DNA from: an uncultured Klebsiella sp.
GTDB lineage: Bacteria; Pseudomonadota; Gammaproteobacteria; Enterobacterales; Enterobacteriaceae
DNA: 6,103 nucleotides
Reading direction: 5' to 3'
Assembly: GCA_902490055.1 (NCBI GenBank)
Contig: CABUCP010000217.1
Coordinates: 1 to 6,103, forward strand
Part shown: in pieces, positions 1 through 6,087 of the stretch
Numbering within the stretch: the first letter of the stretch is position 1
Layout: every line of letters begins with the position of its first letter
Notes under the pieces: generated by a model
Seen by the model: only the letters and a program-made list of their open reading frames with translations
Databases searched by the model: none
Told to the model about the DNA's origin: nothing
Made by a program: the position numbers and the translations under genes

Positions 1-1214
1 ATAGCCAGCTTGTTGATGAGGAACTCCATCGCATCGAACTCACCCATCGGGTGAATGATTTTGCGCAGGATCCACATTTTCTGCAGCTCTTCCTGTGTGG
101 TGAGCAGCTCTTCTTTACGGGTACCGGAGCGGTTGTAATCAATCGCCGGGAAGACGCGTTTTTCTGCGATTTTACGTGAGAGGTGCAGTTCCATGTTACC
201 GGTGCCTTTAAACTCTTCGTAAATCACTTCATCCATCTTCGAACCGGTATCGATCAGCGCCGTCGCGATAATGGTCAGGCTACCGCCCTCTTCCACGTTA
301 CGCGCAGCACCGAAGAAACGCTTCGGACGGTGCAGGGCGTTCGCATCCACACCACCGGTCAACACTTTACCGGAAGCCGGAACAACGGTGTTATAAGCAC
401 GCGCCAGACGGGTGATGGAGTCAAGAAGGATAATGACATCTTTCTTATGCTCAACCAGACGTTTCGCTTTTTCGATAACCATTTCAGCAACCTGCACATG
501 GCGGGAAGCCGGTTCGTCGAAGGTTGACGCAACCACTTCACCTTTCACCAGGCGCTGCATTTCCGTCACTTCTTCCGGACGTTCATCAATCAGCAGCACC
601 ATCAGCACGCAGTCAGGATGGTTGTAAGCGATGCTCTGCGCGATATTCTGCAGCAGCATGGTTTTACCGGCTTTCGGCGGTGCCACAATCAGACCTCGCT
701 GACCACGACCAATCGGCGAAGCCAGATCGAGAACGCGGGCAGTTAAATCTTCAGTAGAGCCGTTACCACGTTCCATACGCAGACGAGAGTTCGCGTGCAG
801 CGGCGTTAAGTTCTCGAACAGAATCTTATTGCGCGCATTTTCCGGTTTATCGTAGTTCACCTCGTTAACTTTCAGCAGTGCAAAGTAACGTTCACCTTCT
901 TTAGGTGGGCGAATCTTACCTGAAATGGTGTCACCGGTGCGGAGGTTGAAACGGCGGATTTGGCTGGGGGATACGTAGATGTCGTCGGGGCCGGCAAGGT
1001 AGGAGCTGTCTGCGGAACGGAGGAAACCAAATCCATCCTGCAGAATCTCCAGCACACCGTCGCCGAAGATATCTTCGCCACTCTTTGCGTGCTGCTTCAG
1101 GATGGCAAAAATGATGTCCTGTTTGCGCATACGGGCCAGGTTTTCCAGCCCCATATTTTCGCCGAGAGTGATAAGCTCAGAAACCGGCGTATTCTTTAAT
1201 TCGGTAAGATTCAT
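1..1214 (-). CDS. rho: Transcription termination factor Rho (3' end cut by window edge)
   Basis: Hexameric RNA-dependent ATPase and helicase that binds C-rich nascent RNA, translocates 5' to 3' and terminates transcription. The frame is open from an ATG at 1214 to the window edge and gives 404 codons; the family length in E. coli is 419, so about 15 C-terminal residues lie outside. The start [14 protein letters not shown] matches the family. Visible parts are the N-terminal RNA-binding domain with GFGFLRS (about residues 61-67), the Walker A motif PPKAGKT with Lys184/Thr185 (bases 660-680), the Walker B aspartate Asp265 in IILLDS (420-422), and the loop with [10 protein letters not shown] that contacts RNA in the central channel. 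The numbering of these residues equals E. coli, so there is no net insertion or deletion. No strong Shine-Dalgarno sequence precedes the ATG. It lies 86 bases downstream of rhoL on the same transcript and is expected to be autoregulated by premature termination in that leader. Confidence 0.98.
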   Translation of the reverse strand, partial: MNLTELKNTPVSELITLGENMGLENLARMRKQDIIFAILKQHAKSGEDIFGDGVLEILQDGFGFLRSADSSYLAGPDDIYVSPSQIRRFNLRTGDTISGKIRPPKEGERYFALLKVNEVNYDKPENARNKILFENLTPLHANSRLRMERGNGSTEDLTARVLDLASPIGRGQRGLIVAPPKAGKTMLLQNIAQSIAYNHPDCVLMVLLIDERPEEVTEMQRLVKGEVVASTFDEPASRHVQVAEMVIEKAKRLVEHKKDVIILLDSITRLARAYNTVVPASGKVLTGGVDANALHRPKRFFGAARNVEEGGSLTIIATALIDTGSKMDEVIYEEFKGTGNMELHLSRKIAEKRVFPAIDYNRSGTRKEELLTTQEELQKMWILRKIIHPMGEFDAMEFLINKLA

Positions 1215-1271
1215 AATGGTGTGGGTTCTTAAACTCGGGGTAAATCTCGAACTTAATGTTGTGAATGGTAT

Positions 1272-1289
1272 GGCAGGAACTTCCATGCC
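1272..1289 (-). other. Small hairpin in the rhoL-rho gap
   Basis: The minus-strand RNA reads GGCA, bulged U, GGA, loop AGU, UCC, UGCC: four plus three base pairs around a 3-nt loop. It lies in the 86-base gap between the rhoL stop and the rho ATG and is not followed by a U-run, so it is not an intrinsic terminator. A Rho-dependent termination or pausing element, or an RNA stability element, is possible. Confidence 0.35.
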
Positions 1290-1300
1290 TGTTAGCGGCT

Positions 1301-1402
1301 TCATCTCGTGTCTGTACGTTGCCTGGTCACAGGAAAGAACGCAGAACTGAAACGACAAGACGGAATAAGTGATAAGCCCGGAATTATTAGCCTCACGCGC
1401 AT
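1301..1402 (-). CDS. rhoL: rho operon leader peptide RhoL, 33 aa
   Basis: Short ORF on the minus strand, ATG at 1402-1400 and TGA at 1303-1301, with the same length (33 codons) and position between trxA and rho as E. coli RhoL. The second half, with PSCRFSSA and PVTRQR, agrees with the E. coli peptide as I remember it, while the first half ([12 protein letters not shown]) does not. There is no clear Shine-Dalgarno sequence, so translation may be weak. In E. coli this leader is the place where Rho attenuates its own gene. The peptide itself has no known activity, and the RNA sequence is probably what matters. Too short for default ORF callers. The identity is firm; whether the peptide is made is not shown. 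Confidence 0.88.
   Translation of the reverse strand: MRVRLIIPGLSLIPSCRFSSAFFPVTRQRTDTR
1321..1363 (-). promoter_or_regulatory. Pyrimidine-rich, G-poor block in rhoL, candidate Rho utilisation (rut) site
   Basis: Read on the minus strand, this stretch is rich in UC/CC steps (CCGTCTTGTCGTTTCAG, then TTCTGCG and TTCTTTCCTGTGACC) and low in G, the composition Rho prefers. It lies in the second half of rhoL, upstream of rho, where autoregulatory attenuation is expected. Reports in Salmonella describe the sRNA SraL binding the rho leader. I did not identify a SraL pairing site here. Called from composition and position only. Confidence 0.45.
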
Positions 1403-1506
1403 AGTCTGCGGGACGCTTTGGGTAAAACAAGATTCAAACAATGGGTATGTTTAAAACGAAGTCTGGAATTAACTTAGCACGACTCAGGCCGGGCGTCCAG
1501 AGTTCC

Positions 1507-1533
1507 ACAAAAAATAGGAATCCGGACGCCGGA
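1507..1533 (-). terminator. Possible weak intrinsic terminator after trxA
   Basis: 13 bases after the trxA stop the minus strand has TCCGG-CGT-CCGGA (1533-1521), a 5-bp GC-rich stem, then TTCCTA and a run of six T (1514-1509). The U-run begins six bases after the stem, which is poorly placed. Termination is probably partial, letting some trxA transcripts run into rhoL-rho. A competing pairing is described in the findings. Confidence 0.35.
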
Positions 1534-1545
1534 ATGGCAAACCGA

Positions 1546-1875
1546 TTACGCCAGGTTGGCGTCGAGGAACTCTTTCAGCTGGCCTTTGGACAGCGCGCCG
1601 ACTTTAGTCGCCGCCACTTCGCCGTTCTTGAACAACAGCAGCGTCGGGATGCCGCGGATACCGTATTTCGGCGCCGTGCCCGGGTTCTGATCGATGTTCA
1701 GTTTAGCCACGGTCAGTTTGCCCTGATACTCTTCAGCGATCTCATCCAGAATCGGGGCGATCATTTTGCACGGACCACACCACTCTGCCCAGAAATCGAC
1801 GAGGGTCAGCCCGTCAGCCTTGAGTACGTCCGTGTCAAAACTGTCGTCAGTCAGGTGAATAATTTTATCGCTCAT
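1546..1875 (-). CDS. trxA: Thioredoxin 1
   Basis: Cytoplasmic 109-residue dithiol-disulfide oxidoreductase that reduces ribonucleotide reductase, PAPS reductase, methionine sulfoxide reductases and other targets, and is itself recharged by thioredoxin reductase with NADPH. The redox site WCGPCK is present (Cys33 and Cys36 counting Met1). Also visible are the buried Asp27 in LVDFW, the cis-proline loop [11 protein letters not shown], and the ending [10 protein letters not shown]. Length and sequence closely match E. coli TrxA. An in-frame GTG at 1887 would add four residues (MELY), but GGAG at 1884-1881 lies 6 bases before the ATG at 1875 and overlaps the GTG extension, so the ATG is the start. 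It stands alone, divergent from rhlB, with rhoL-rho 143 bases downstream on the same strand. The long upstream region carries several RNA hairpins that may belong to its 5' leader. Confidence 0.98.
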   Translation of the reverse strand: MSDKIIHLTDDSFDTDVLKADGLTLVDFWAEWCGPCKMIAPILDEIAEEYQGKLTVAKLNIDQNPGTAPKYGIRGIPTLLLFKNGEVAATKVGALSKGQLKEFLDANLA

Positions 1876-1918
1876 ATATAACTCCACAGGAATAAGCCTG
1901 GTGTGTTGGTGTCGCGGC

Positions 1919-1937
1919 CATCAACGACGTGTTGATG
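1919..1937 (-). repeat. Perfect 7-bp inverted repeat upstream of trxA
   Basis: CATCAAC and GTTGATG flank a 5-base spacer (plus strand GACGT). In a trxA leader RNA this would be a hairpin whose 3' side ends 43 bases before the ATG. It could equally be a dyad operator for a dimeric regulator. There is no downstream T-run, so it is not a terminator. Confidence 0.45.
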
Positions 1938-2002
1938 CTACGTTATGCACGCTATTCTTCAGGATGCCTCTTTTATAAGCTACCTGCGCGAAGGGATCCA
2001 CC

Positions 2003-2089
2003 ATGGACCGCATACGCAGTTGCTTAAGCGCACTGTCTGCAAATCGCCTTGCGGCAGATTTGTCGCCCCCGTTGCGCTTAGTAGTCTAA
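2003..2089 (+). CDS. Candidate 28-aa small ORF / leader peptide (unproven)
   Basis: ATG at 2003 is preceded by AAGGGA (1991-1996), a good Shine-Dalgarno match 6 bases before the start. The frame encodes a peptide beginning MDRIRSCLSALS and ending RLVV before TAA at 2087-2089. The peptide has no recognisable domain, signal sequence or run of one amino acid that would mark a classical attenuator. The last codons and stop lie inside the 2076-2091 hairpin. It points toward rhlB, 129 bases upstream of it, and no clear plus-strand promoter precedes it. An ORF this short can occur by chance, so confidence is low. Confidence 0.2.
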   Translation: MDRIRSCLSALSANRLAADLSPPLRLVV

Positions 2090-2091
2090 GC
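2025..2091. repeat. Mutually exclusive inverted repeats in the trxA/rhlB spacer
   Basis: Three pairings share bases. TAAGCGCA (2025-2032) pairs with TGCGCTTA (2073-2080). Inside this, CAAATC-GCC-TTGC-GGC-A-GATTTG (2040-2062) forms a hairpin that on the minus strand has a GCAA loop, a GNRA tetraloop. GCTTAG (2076-2081) pairs perfectly with CTAAGC (2086-2091) around TAGT and competes with the first pairing for 2076-2080. GCTTAAGC (2022-2029) is also self-complementary. Neither strand has a strong U-run directly after. Confidence 0.5.
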
Positions 2092-2181
2092 TTTCCGGGA
2101 TTCGTTCAGTAGCCGGAGACGCACCTTGAATAATTTCGTATATAGCCAACGAAAGGTTGACGTTATTTCACCGGATACGCT

Positions 2182-2210
2182 TTCTTAATGCAATAGTTAG
2201 CTGATATTCT
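2182..2210 (+). promoter_or_regulatory. Extended -10 promoter for rhlB, predicted leaderless start
   Basis: TGATATTCT (2202-2210) fits the extended -10 form TGnTATAAT with four of six hexamer bases. A weak -35, TTCTTA (2182-2187), lies 17 bp upstream. A start 6-8 bases downstream falls at about 2216-2218, immediately before the rhlB ATG at 2219. No purine-rich ribosome binding site occurs in the CTACCACACT between the -10 and the ATG, which agrees with a leaderless transcript. Confidence 0.5.
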
Positions 2211-2218
2211 ACCACACT

Positions 2219-3484
2219 ATGAGCAAAACACATTTAACAGAACAGAAGTTTTCCGACTTCGCCCTGCACCCGGCAGTTGTCGAAGCCCTTGAAAAGAAAG
2301 GGTTTCATAATTGCACACCCATTCAGGCCCTCGCCCTTCCGCTGACGCTGGAAGGCCGCGATGTTGCCGGGCAGGCGCAAACCGGTACCGGTAAAACGAT
2401 GGCGTTTCTGACGTCAACGTTTCATTATCTTCTCTCTCACCCGGCCATCGCTGACCGCCAGGTTAACCAACCGCGCGCGCTGATCATGGCGCCGACGCGC
2501 GAACTGGCAGTACAGATTCACGCCGATGCTGAACCGCTGGCGGAAGCGACTGGCCTCAAGCTGGGTCTGGCTTATGGCGGCGACGGCTACGATAAGCAGC
2601 TGAAAGTGCTGGAAAGCGGCGTCGATATTCTGATCGGCACCACCGGCCGCCTGATCGATTACGCAAAACAAAACCACATTAACCTCGGCGCCATTCAGGT
2701 TGTCGTACTGGACGAAGCCGATCGCATGTACGATCTCGGCTTTATTAAAGATATCCGCTGGCTGTTCCGCCGCATGCCGCCGGCCACTCAGCGCCTGAAC
2801 ATGCTGTTCTCCGCAACTCTTTCCTACCGCGTTCGCGAACTGGCGTTCGAACAAATGAACAACGCCGAGTACGTTGAAGTCGAGCCGGAACAGAAAACGG
2901 GTCACCGTATTAAAGAAGAGCTGTTCTATCCTTCCAACGAAGAAAAAATGCGCCTGCTGCAGACGCTGCTGGAAGAAGAATGGCCCGATCGCGCTATTGT
3001 TTTCGCCAACACCAAGCATCGCTGTGAAGATATCTGGGGCCATCTGGCGGCAGACGGCCATCGCGTTGGCCTGCTGACCGGCGACGTGGCGCAGAAAAAA
3101 CGCCTGCGTATTCTCGAAGAGTTCACCCGCGGCGATCTCGATATTCTGGTTGCAACCGACGTTGCCGCTCGCGGCCTGCACATCCCAGCCGTGACTCACG
3201 TCTTTAACTACGATCTGCCGGATGACTGTGAAGACTACGTTCACCGCATCGGCCGTACCGGTCGCGCGGGCGCCAGCGGTCACTCTATCAGCCTGGCCTG
3301 CGAAGAGTACGCGCTGAACTTACCGGCAATCGAAACCTATATTGGTCATTCGATCCCGGTCAGCAAGTACAATCCGGACGCGCTGATGAACGATTTGCCT
3401 AAGCCGCTGCGTTTAACGCGCACCCGCCCAGGTAACGGTCCGCGCCGTAACGGCCCGCCTCGTAATCGTCGTCGCTCAGGTTAA
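2219..3484 (+). CDS. rhlB: ATP-dependent DEAD-box RNA helicase RhlB
   Basis: RNA helicase that unwinds structured RNA for PNPase in the RNase E degradosome, where RhlB binds the RNase E C-terminal scaffold at the inner membrane. The 421 residues equal the E. coli length, and all motifs are in order: Q motif with GFHNCTPIQ (28-36), motif I AQTGTGKT (53-60), Ia PTRELAVQI (92-100), Ib TTGRL (141-145), II DEAD (165-168), III SAT (198-200), IV IVFANTK (260-266), V ATDVAARG (312-319) and [10 protein letters not shown] (342-349). The C-terminus (about 398-421) is a short Arg/Gly/Pro/Asn basic tail, as usual for RhlB. No Shine-Dalgarno sequence precedes the ATG, but the start is fixed by homology ([14 protein letters not shown]). 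The early codons are CA-rich, which can favour initiation on leaderless mRNA. gppA follows after 116 bp. Confidence 0.98.
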   Translation: MSKTHLTEQKFSDFALHPAVVEALEKKGFHNCTPIQALALPLTLEGRDVAGQAQTGTGKTMAFLTSTFHYLLSHPAIADRQVNQPRALIMAPTRELAVQIHADAEPLAEATGLKLGLAYGGDGYDKQLKVLESGVDILIGTTGRLIDYAKQNHINLGAIQVVVLDEADRMYDLGFIKDIRWLFRRMPPATQRLNMLFSATLSYRVRELAFEQMNNAEYVEVEPEQKTGHRIKEELFYPSNEEKMRLLQTLLEEEWPDRAIVFANTKHRCEDIWGHLAADGHRVGLLTGDVAQKKRLRILEEFTRGDLDILVATDVAARGLHIPAVTHVFNYDLPDDCEDYVHRIGRTGRAGASGHSISLACEEYALNLPAIETYIGHSIPVSKYNPDALMNDLPKPLRLTRTRPGNGPRRNGPPRNRRRSG

Positions 3485-3506
3485 CCCTCTATGCCATACG
3501 CTAAGT

Positions 3507-3600
3507 CTTTCAGGATGCGCCAGGGAGCCACTCCCAGGCAATGCGCTCAGATAAATAGCATGGGCAACGGCGTCCAATCGACGCAGGAGTCGCCTGAAAG
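3507..3600 (+). promoter_or_regulatory. Intercistronic RNA structure with gppA ribosome binding site
   Basis: The rhlB-gppA gap has CTTTCAGG (3507-3514) perfectly complementary to CCTGAAAG (3593-3600), which abuts the gppA ATG. Between them are two hairpins: GCC-A-GGGAG-CCA-CTCCC-A-GGC (3519-3539) and GCGTC-CAATC-GACGC (3570-3584). The Shine-Dalgarno AGGAG (3585-3589) follows the second hairpin directly and would lie in the junction. There is no U-run, so neither hairpin is an intrinsic terminator; rhlB and gppA are probably cotranscribed. Confidence 0.45.
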
Positions 3601-5109
3601 ATGAAGAGTATGAGTTCCAGCTCGCTATATGCCGCCATCGACCTTGGATCCAATAGCTTTCATATGTTGGTGGTGCGCGAAGTAGCGGGCAGTATCCAGA
3701 CCCTGAGCCGCATTAAGCGCAAGGTGCGTCTGGCCGCAGGCCTGAATAGCGACAACGCGCTCTCCGCGGAAGCGATGGAGCGCGGCTGGCAGTGCTTACG
3801 CCTGTTTGCTGAACGTCTGCAAGATATTCCTCCCGCGCAAATCCGCGTCGTCGCCACCGCCACGCTGCGTCTGGCGGTTAACGCCGGCGAGTTTCTGGCG
3901 AAAGCGCAGGAAATCCTTGGCTGCCCCGTCCAGGTTATCAGCGGCGAAGAAGAAGCGCGCCTGATCTATCAGGGCGTGGCCCATACAACCGGCGGCGCCG
4001 ATCAGCGTCTGGTTGTGGATATCGGCGGCGCCAGTACCGAACTGGTCACCGGCACCGGCGCGCAGACGACTTCGCTTTTCAGCCTGTCGATGGGCTGTGT
4101 CACCTGGCTTGAACGCTATTTCGCCGACCGTAGCCTGACCAAAGAAAACTTCGTTCTCGCTGAAGCCGCGGCGCGCGAAGTTCTCCGCCCAATTGCCGAT
4201 GTTCTGCGTTATCACGGTTGGAAGGTGTGCGTCGGCGCTTCCGGCACCGTACAGGCATTGCAGGAAATCATGATGGCGCAGGGGATGGATGAGCGTATCA
4301 CCCTGACCAAACTGCAGCAGCTTAAGCAGCGCGCGATTCAGTGCGGCCGCCTTGAAGAGCTGGAAATCGAAGGCCTGACCCTCGAACGCGCGTTGGTTTT
4401 CCCAAGCGGCCTCGCCATTCTTATCGCGATTTTCAGCGAACTGAACATTCAGTGCATGACCCTTGCGGGCGGCGCGTTGCGTGAAGGTCTGGTCTACGGC
4501 ATGCTGCATCTTTCCGTCGATCAGGATATCCGCAGCCGTACGCTGCGCAATATTCAGCGCCGCTTTATGATCGACACCGAGCAGGCGCAGCGAGTAGCCA
4601 ATCTCGCTATCCATCTGGTCGATCAGCTGAACGACAGCTGGCTGCTGGATCCGCTAAGCCGTGATTTACTCATCAGCGCCTGCGCGCTGCATGAAATTGG
4701 CCTGAGCGTCGATTTCAAACGCGCGCCGCAGCACGCGGCCTATCTGGTGAATAATCTCGACCTGCCTGGTTTTACCCCGGCGCAAAAGAAGCTTATCGCC
4801 ACGCTGCTGCTCAATCAGACCAATGCTATCGACCTTTCTTCACTCCACCAGCAAAACGCGGTACCGCCGCGCGTTGCCGAGCATCTCTGTCGCCTGCTGC
4901 GACTGGCGATACTGTTTGCCAGCCGCCGACGCGACGATCTTCTGCCAACGATTCAACTGGCCGCCAGCGACGAAAAACTGACGCTAACGCTGCCGGATGA
5001 CTGGCTGGAAGAGCATCCGCTGGGCCGGGAAATGGTCGAGCAAGAGTGTCAGTGGCAAAGCTATGTTCACTGGGCGCTACTGCTCAGTAACGGCGATGCG
5101 ACGAGGTAA
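3601..5109 (+). CDS. gppA: Guanosine-5'-triphosphate,3'-diphosphate pyrophosphatase (pppGpp phosphohydrolase)
   Basis: Converts pppGpp to ppGpp in the stringent response and has exopolyphosphatase activity, as known for the Ppx/GppA family. Cytoplasmic. The ASKHA-fold N-terminal part shows the phosphate-binding motif [10 protein letters not shown] (12-21), the acidic motif SGEEEARLI with the expected catalytic glutamate (114-122), the second phosphate motif [12 protein letters not shown] (138-149) and [10 protein letters not shown]. The C-terminal part (about 315 onward) is the HD-like domain, with [10 protein letters not shown] around residue 364. At 502 residues it is slightly longer than the 494 I recall for E. 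coli: three residues come from the MKSM start and the rest from a C-terminal tail after [11 protein letters not shown] 3601 is preferred because AGGAG lies 11 bases upstream. ATG 3610 (MSSSSLYAA) is closer to the E. coli N-terminus and remains possible. The next gene begins 19 bases after the stop. Confidence 0.97.
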   Translation: MKSMSSSSLYAAIDLGSNSFHMLVVREVAGSIQTLSRIKRKVRLAAGLNSDNALSAEAMERGWQCLRLFAERLQDIPPAQIRVVATATLRLAVNAGEFLAKAQEILGCPVQVISGEEEARLIYQGVAHTTGGADQRLVVDIGGASTELVTGTGAQTTSLFSLSMGCVTWLERYFADRSLTKENFVLAEAAAREVLRPIADVLRYHGWKVCVGASGTVQALQEIMMAQGMDERITLTKLQQLKQRAIQCGRLEELEIEGLTLERALVFPSGLAILIAIFSELNIQCMTLAGGALREGLVYGMLHLSVDQDIRSRTLRNIQRRFMIDTEQAQRVANLAIHLVDQLNDSWLLDPLSRDLLISACALHEIGLSVDFKRAPQHAAYLVNNLDLPGFTPAQKKLIATLLLNQTNAIDLSSLHQQNAVPPRVAEHLCRLLRLAILFASRRRDDLLPTIQLAASDEKLTLTLPDDWLEEHPLGREMVEQECQWQSYVHWALLLSNGDATR

Positions 5110-5128
5110 TTTCTAGCCAGGGGGGCGC

Positions 5129-6046
5129 ATGCGGGAAGAACTGGATTTCAAATCACTACGCTTTTTCTCCACGCTCTACCGGTTAGGCAACGTCTCCCCG
5201 GCGGCGGAAGCGCTCGATATCAGCCAGCCCACCGGAAGCCTGCTGCTGAAAAAACTACGCGACCACTTCGATGACCCGCTGTTTGTCCGCGTTGGACAAC
5301 GAATGGCGGCAACGCCGCGCGCGGACGCTATCGCCCCCACCATTTTTACGCTACTGCAATTGGCCGATAACGATCTGGCGGCCAAACCGGACTTTATCCC
5401 GCAGGAGAGCAGCCGTAATTTCACCATCGGCATGACCGATATCAGTCAGATGACGCTTCTCCCGTTGCTGCAAAGTCAGCTTCAGCGGCTGGAAGCCAGC
5501 GACATCACCTTCACGGTGCTGAATATTGACGATCAAACCCTCAGCGCGCTGGAGTCCGGGAAATGTGATTTGGCGATCGGCTATCTGACTCAGTTGCCGG
5601 ACAGCGTTTACCAGCAACATCTGTTCGATCAATCCTATGTCTGCCTGACGGCGGATAACCATCCGCGAATCCGCAGCCAATTCAGCGCCGAAGACTGGCG
5701 TCAGGAAAAACATCTCGCGGTGCGCGTCAACGGTACCGCCCACGGTGATATTGACAAACTGCTCGCGGAACACAGCATGCCCCGGCGCATCGCGCTGACC
5801 CTGCCCAGTTTTTTGGGCGCGGGCGAGTTGGTAGCCGGCAGCGAAATGATTGCCGTGGTGCCGGAACAGCTGGCGCGCCATATCACCAAACGCTACCCCT
5901 GTCGTAGCTGGCCGCTGCCTTTCTCACTGGCCAACATCGCCATTCGCCAGGTCTGGCACCAGCGCCTGCACCGCGATCCGGGGCATATCTGGCTGCGCAA
6001 GCAGATTGTAGCCCTTGCCGCCTCAGGCGGTTCTATTAACATTTAA
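5129..6046 (+). CDS. LysR-type transcriptional regulator, target unknown
   Basis: A 305-residue protein of usual LysR length. The N-terminal winged helix-turn-helix covers about residues 5-65, with LRFFSTLYRLGNVSPAAEAL leading to the recognition helix ISQPTGSLLLKKLR (31-44) and the wing DDPLFVRVGQRMAATPRA. The effector-binding domain runs from about 95 (NFTIGMTDIS) to 300. The wing and the late VWHQRLHRDPGHIWLR motif resemble the NahR/LinR/nitroaromatic-type branch, but this does not identify the effector. The start ATG 5129 follows the G-rich AGGGGGG (5119-5125). It sits 19 bases after gppA in the same direction, so it is probably cotranscribed; there is no divergent partner gene of the usual LysR kind. 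As I recall, E. coli K-12 has no such gene between gppA and rep, so it looks like a lineage-specific addition. It is intact, with no frameshift or stop. Confidence 0.93.
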   Translation: MREELDFKSLRFFSTLYRLGNVSPAAEALDISQPTGSLLLKKLRDHFDDPLFVRVGQRMAATPRADAIAPTIFTLLQLADNDLAAKPDFIPQESSRNFTIGMTDISQMTLLPLLQSQLQRLEASDITFTVLNIDDQTLSALESGKCDLAIGYLTQLPDSVYQQHLFDQSYVCLTADNHPRIRSQFSAEDWRQEKHLAVRVNGTAHGDIDKLLAEHSMPRRIALTLPSFLGAGELVAGSEMIAVVPEQLARHITKRYPCRSWPLPFSLANIAIRQVWHQRLHRDPGHIWLRKQIVALAASGGSINI

Positions 6047-6059
6047 ATCATCAAAGAAT

Positions 6060-6087
6060 CGGCTGTATTAGTATTCCCGATACGCCG
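6060..6087 (+). terminator. Possible terminator downstream of the LysR gene
   Basis: CGGC (6060-6063), a bulged T, and GTAT (6065-6068) pair with ATAC (6080-6083) and GCCG (6084-6087) around an 11-base loop. ATTCTATTTGGTTTA follows, U-rich but interrupted. A second GC-rich hairpin, CCGCC-TCA-GGCGG (6018-6030), lies inside the last codons of the LysR gene and is followed by TTCTATT. Either could end the rhlB-gppA-lysR transcript; both are weak by sequence. Confidence 0.3.

Larger units (their letters stand above)
1876..2218. other. Divergent trxA-rhlB intergenic region (343 bp) with both promoters
   Basis: No established gene lies here. It must hold the promoters for trxA (minus) and rhlB (plus). 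On the minus strand TTGCAT (2193-2188) and TGAAAT (2170-2165), 17 bp apart, form a fair promoter that would give a trxA leader of roughly 280 nt. TATAAA near 1978 is another -10-like string but lacks a good -35. On the plus strand TTGACG (2157-2162) resembles a -35 but has no good partner. Structures in the region are a 7-bp dyad (1919-1937), a hairpin capped by a GNRA-type loop (2040-2062), a 6-bp hairpin (2076-2091) and an 8-bp inverted repeat joining 2025-2032 with 2073-2080. A 28-codon ORF lies at 2003-2089. No CRP-type palindrome was seen. Confidence 0.7.

Noticed and set aside
183..1350. Several plus-strand ORFs opposite rho and its leader
   Set aside because: They overlap an intact Rho frame whose residue numbering matches the family throughout; none has a ribosome binding site or domain.
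1403..1500. A sigma-70 promoter for rhoL-rho
   Set aside because: One is expected in this gap, but I found only poor matches (for example CATACC around 1445) and will not assign coordinates.
1441..1881. 146-codon plus-strand ORF opposite trxA
   Set aside because: It is the antisense of a certain thioredoxin gene, with no ribosome binding site and no recognisable domain.
1994..2007. GGATCC-ACC-ATGG, resembling an engineered BamHI/Kozak/NcoI junction
   Set aside because: Sequence on both sides fits continuous chromosomal intergenic DNA in the expected gene order, and no tag or vector sequence follows. It is most likely a coincidence, though a cloned origin cannot be excluded from sequence alone.
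2157..2186. TTGACG as a -35 box for a leadered rhlB promoter
   Set aside because: The bases 16-18 bp downstream (CTTTCT/TTTCTT) are poor -10 elements, and no ribosome binding site lies ahead of rhlB; the extended -10 at 2202-2210 is the better candidate.
2414..3283. 289-codon minus-strand ORF inside rhlB
   Set aside because: Shadow of the GC-rich codon pattern of rhlB; its sequence is low-complexity-like and matches no family I know.
3796..4614. 272-codon minus-strand ORF inside gppA
   Set aside because: Antisense shadow of gppA with no start signals and no domain.
5351..5881. 176-codon minus-strand ORF inside the LysR gene
   Set aside because: Antisense shadow; the plus-strand frame carries a complete LysR protein.
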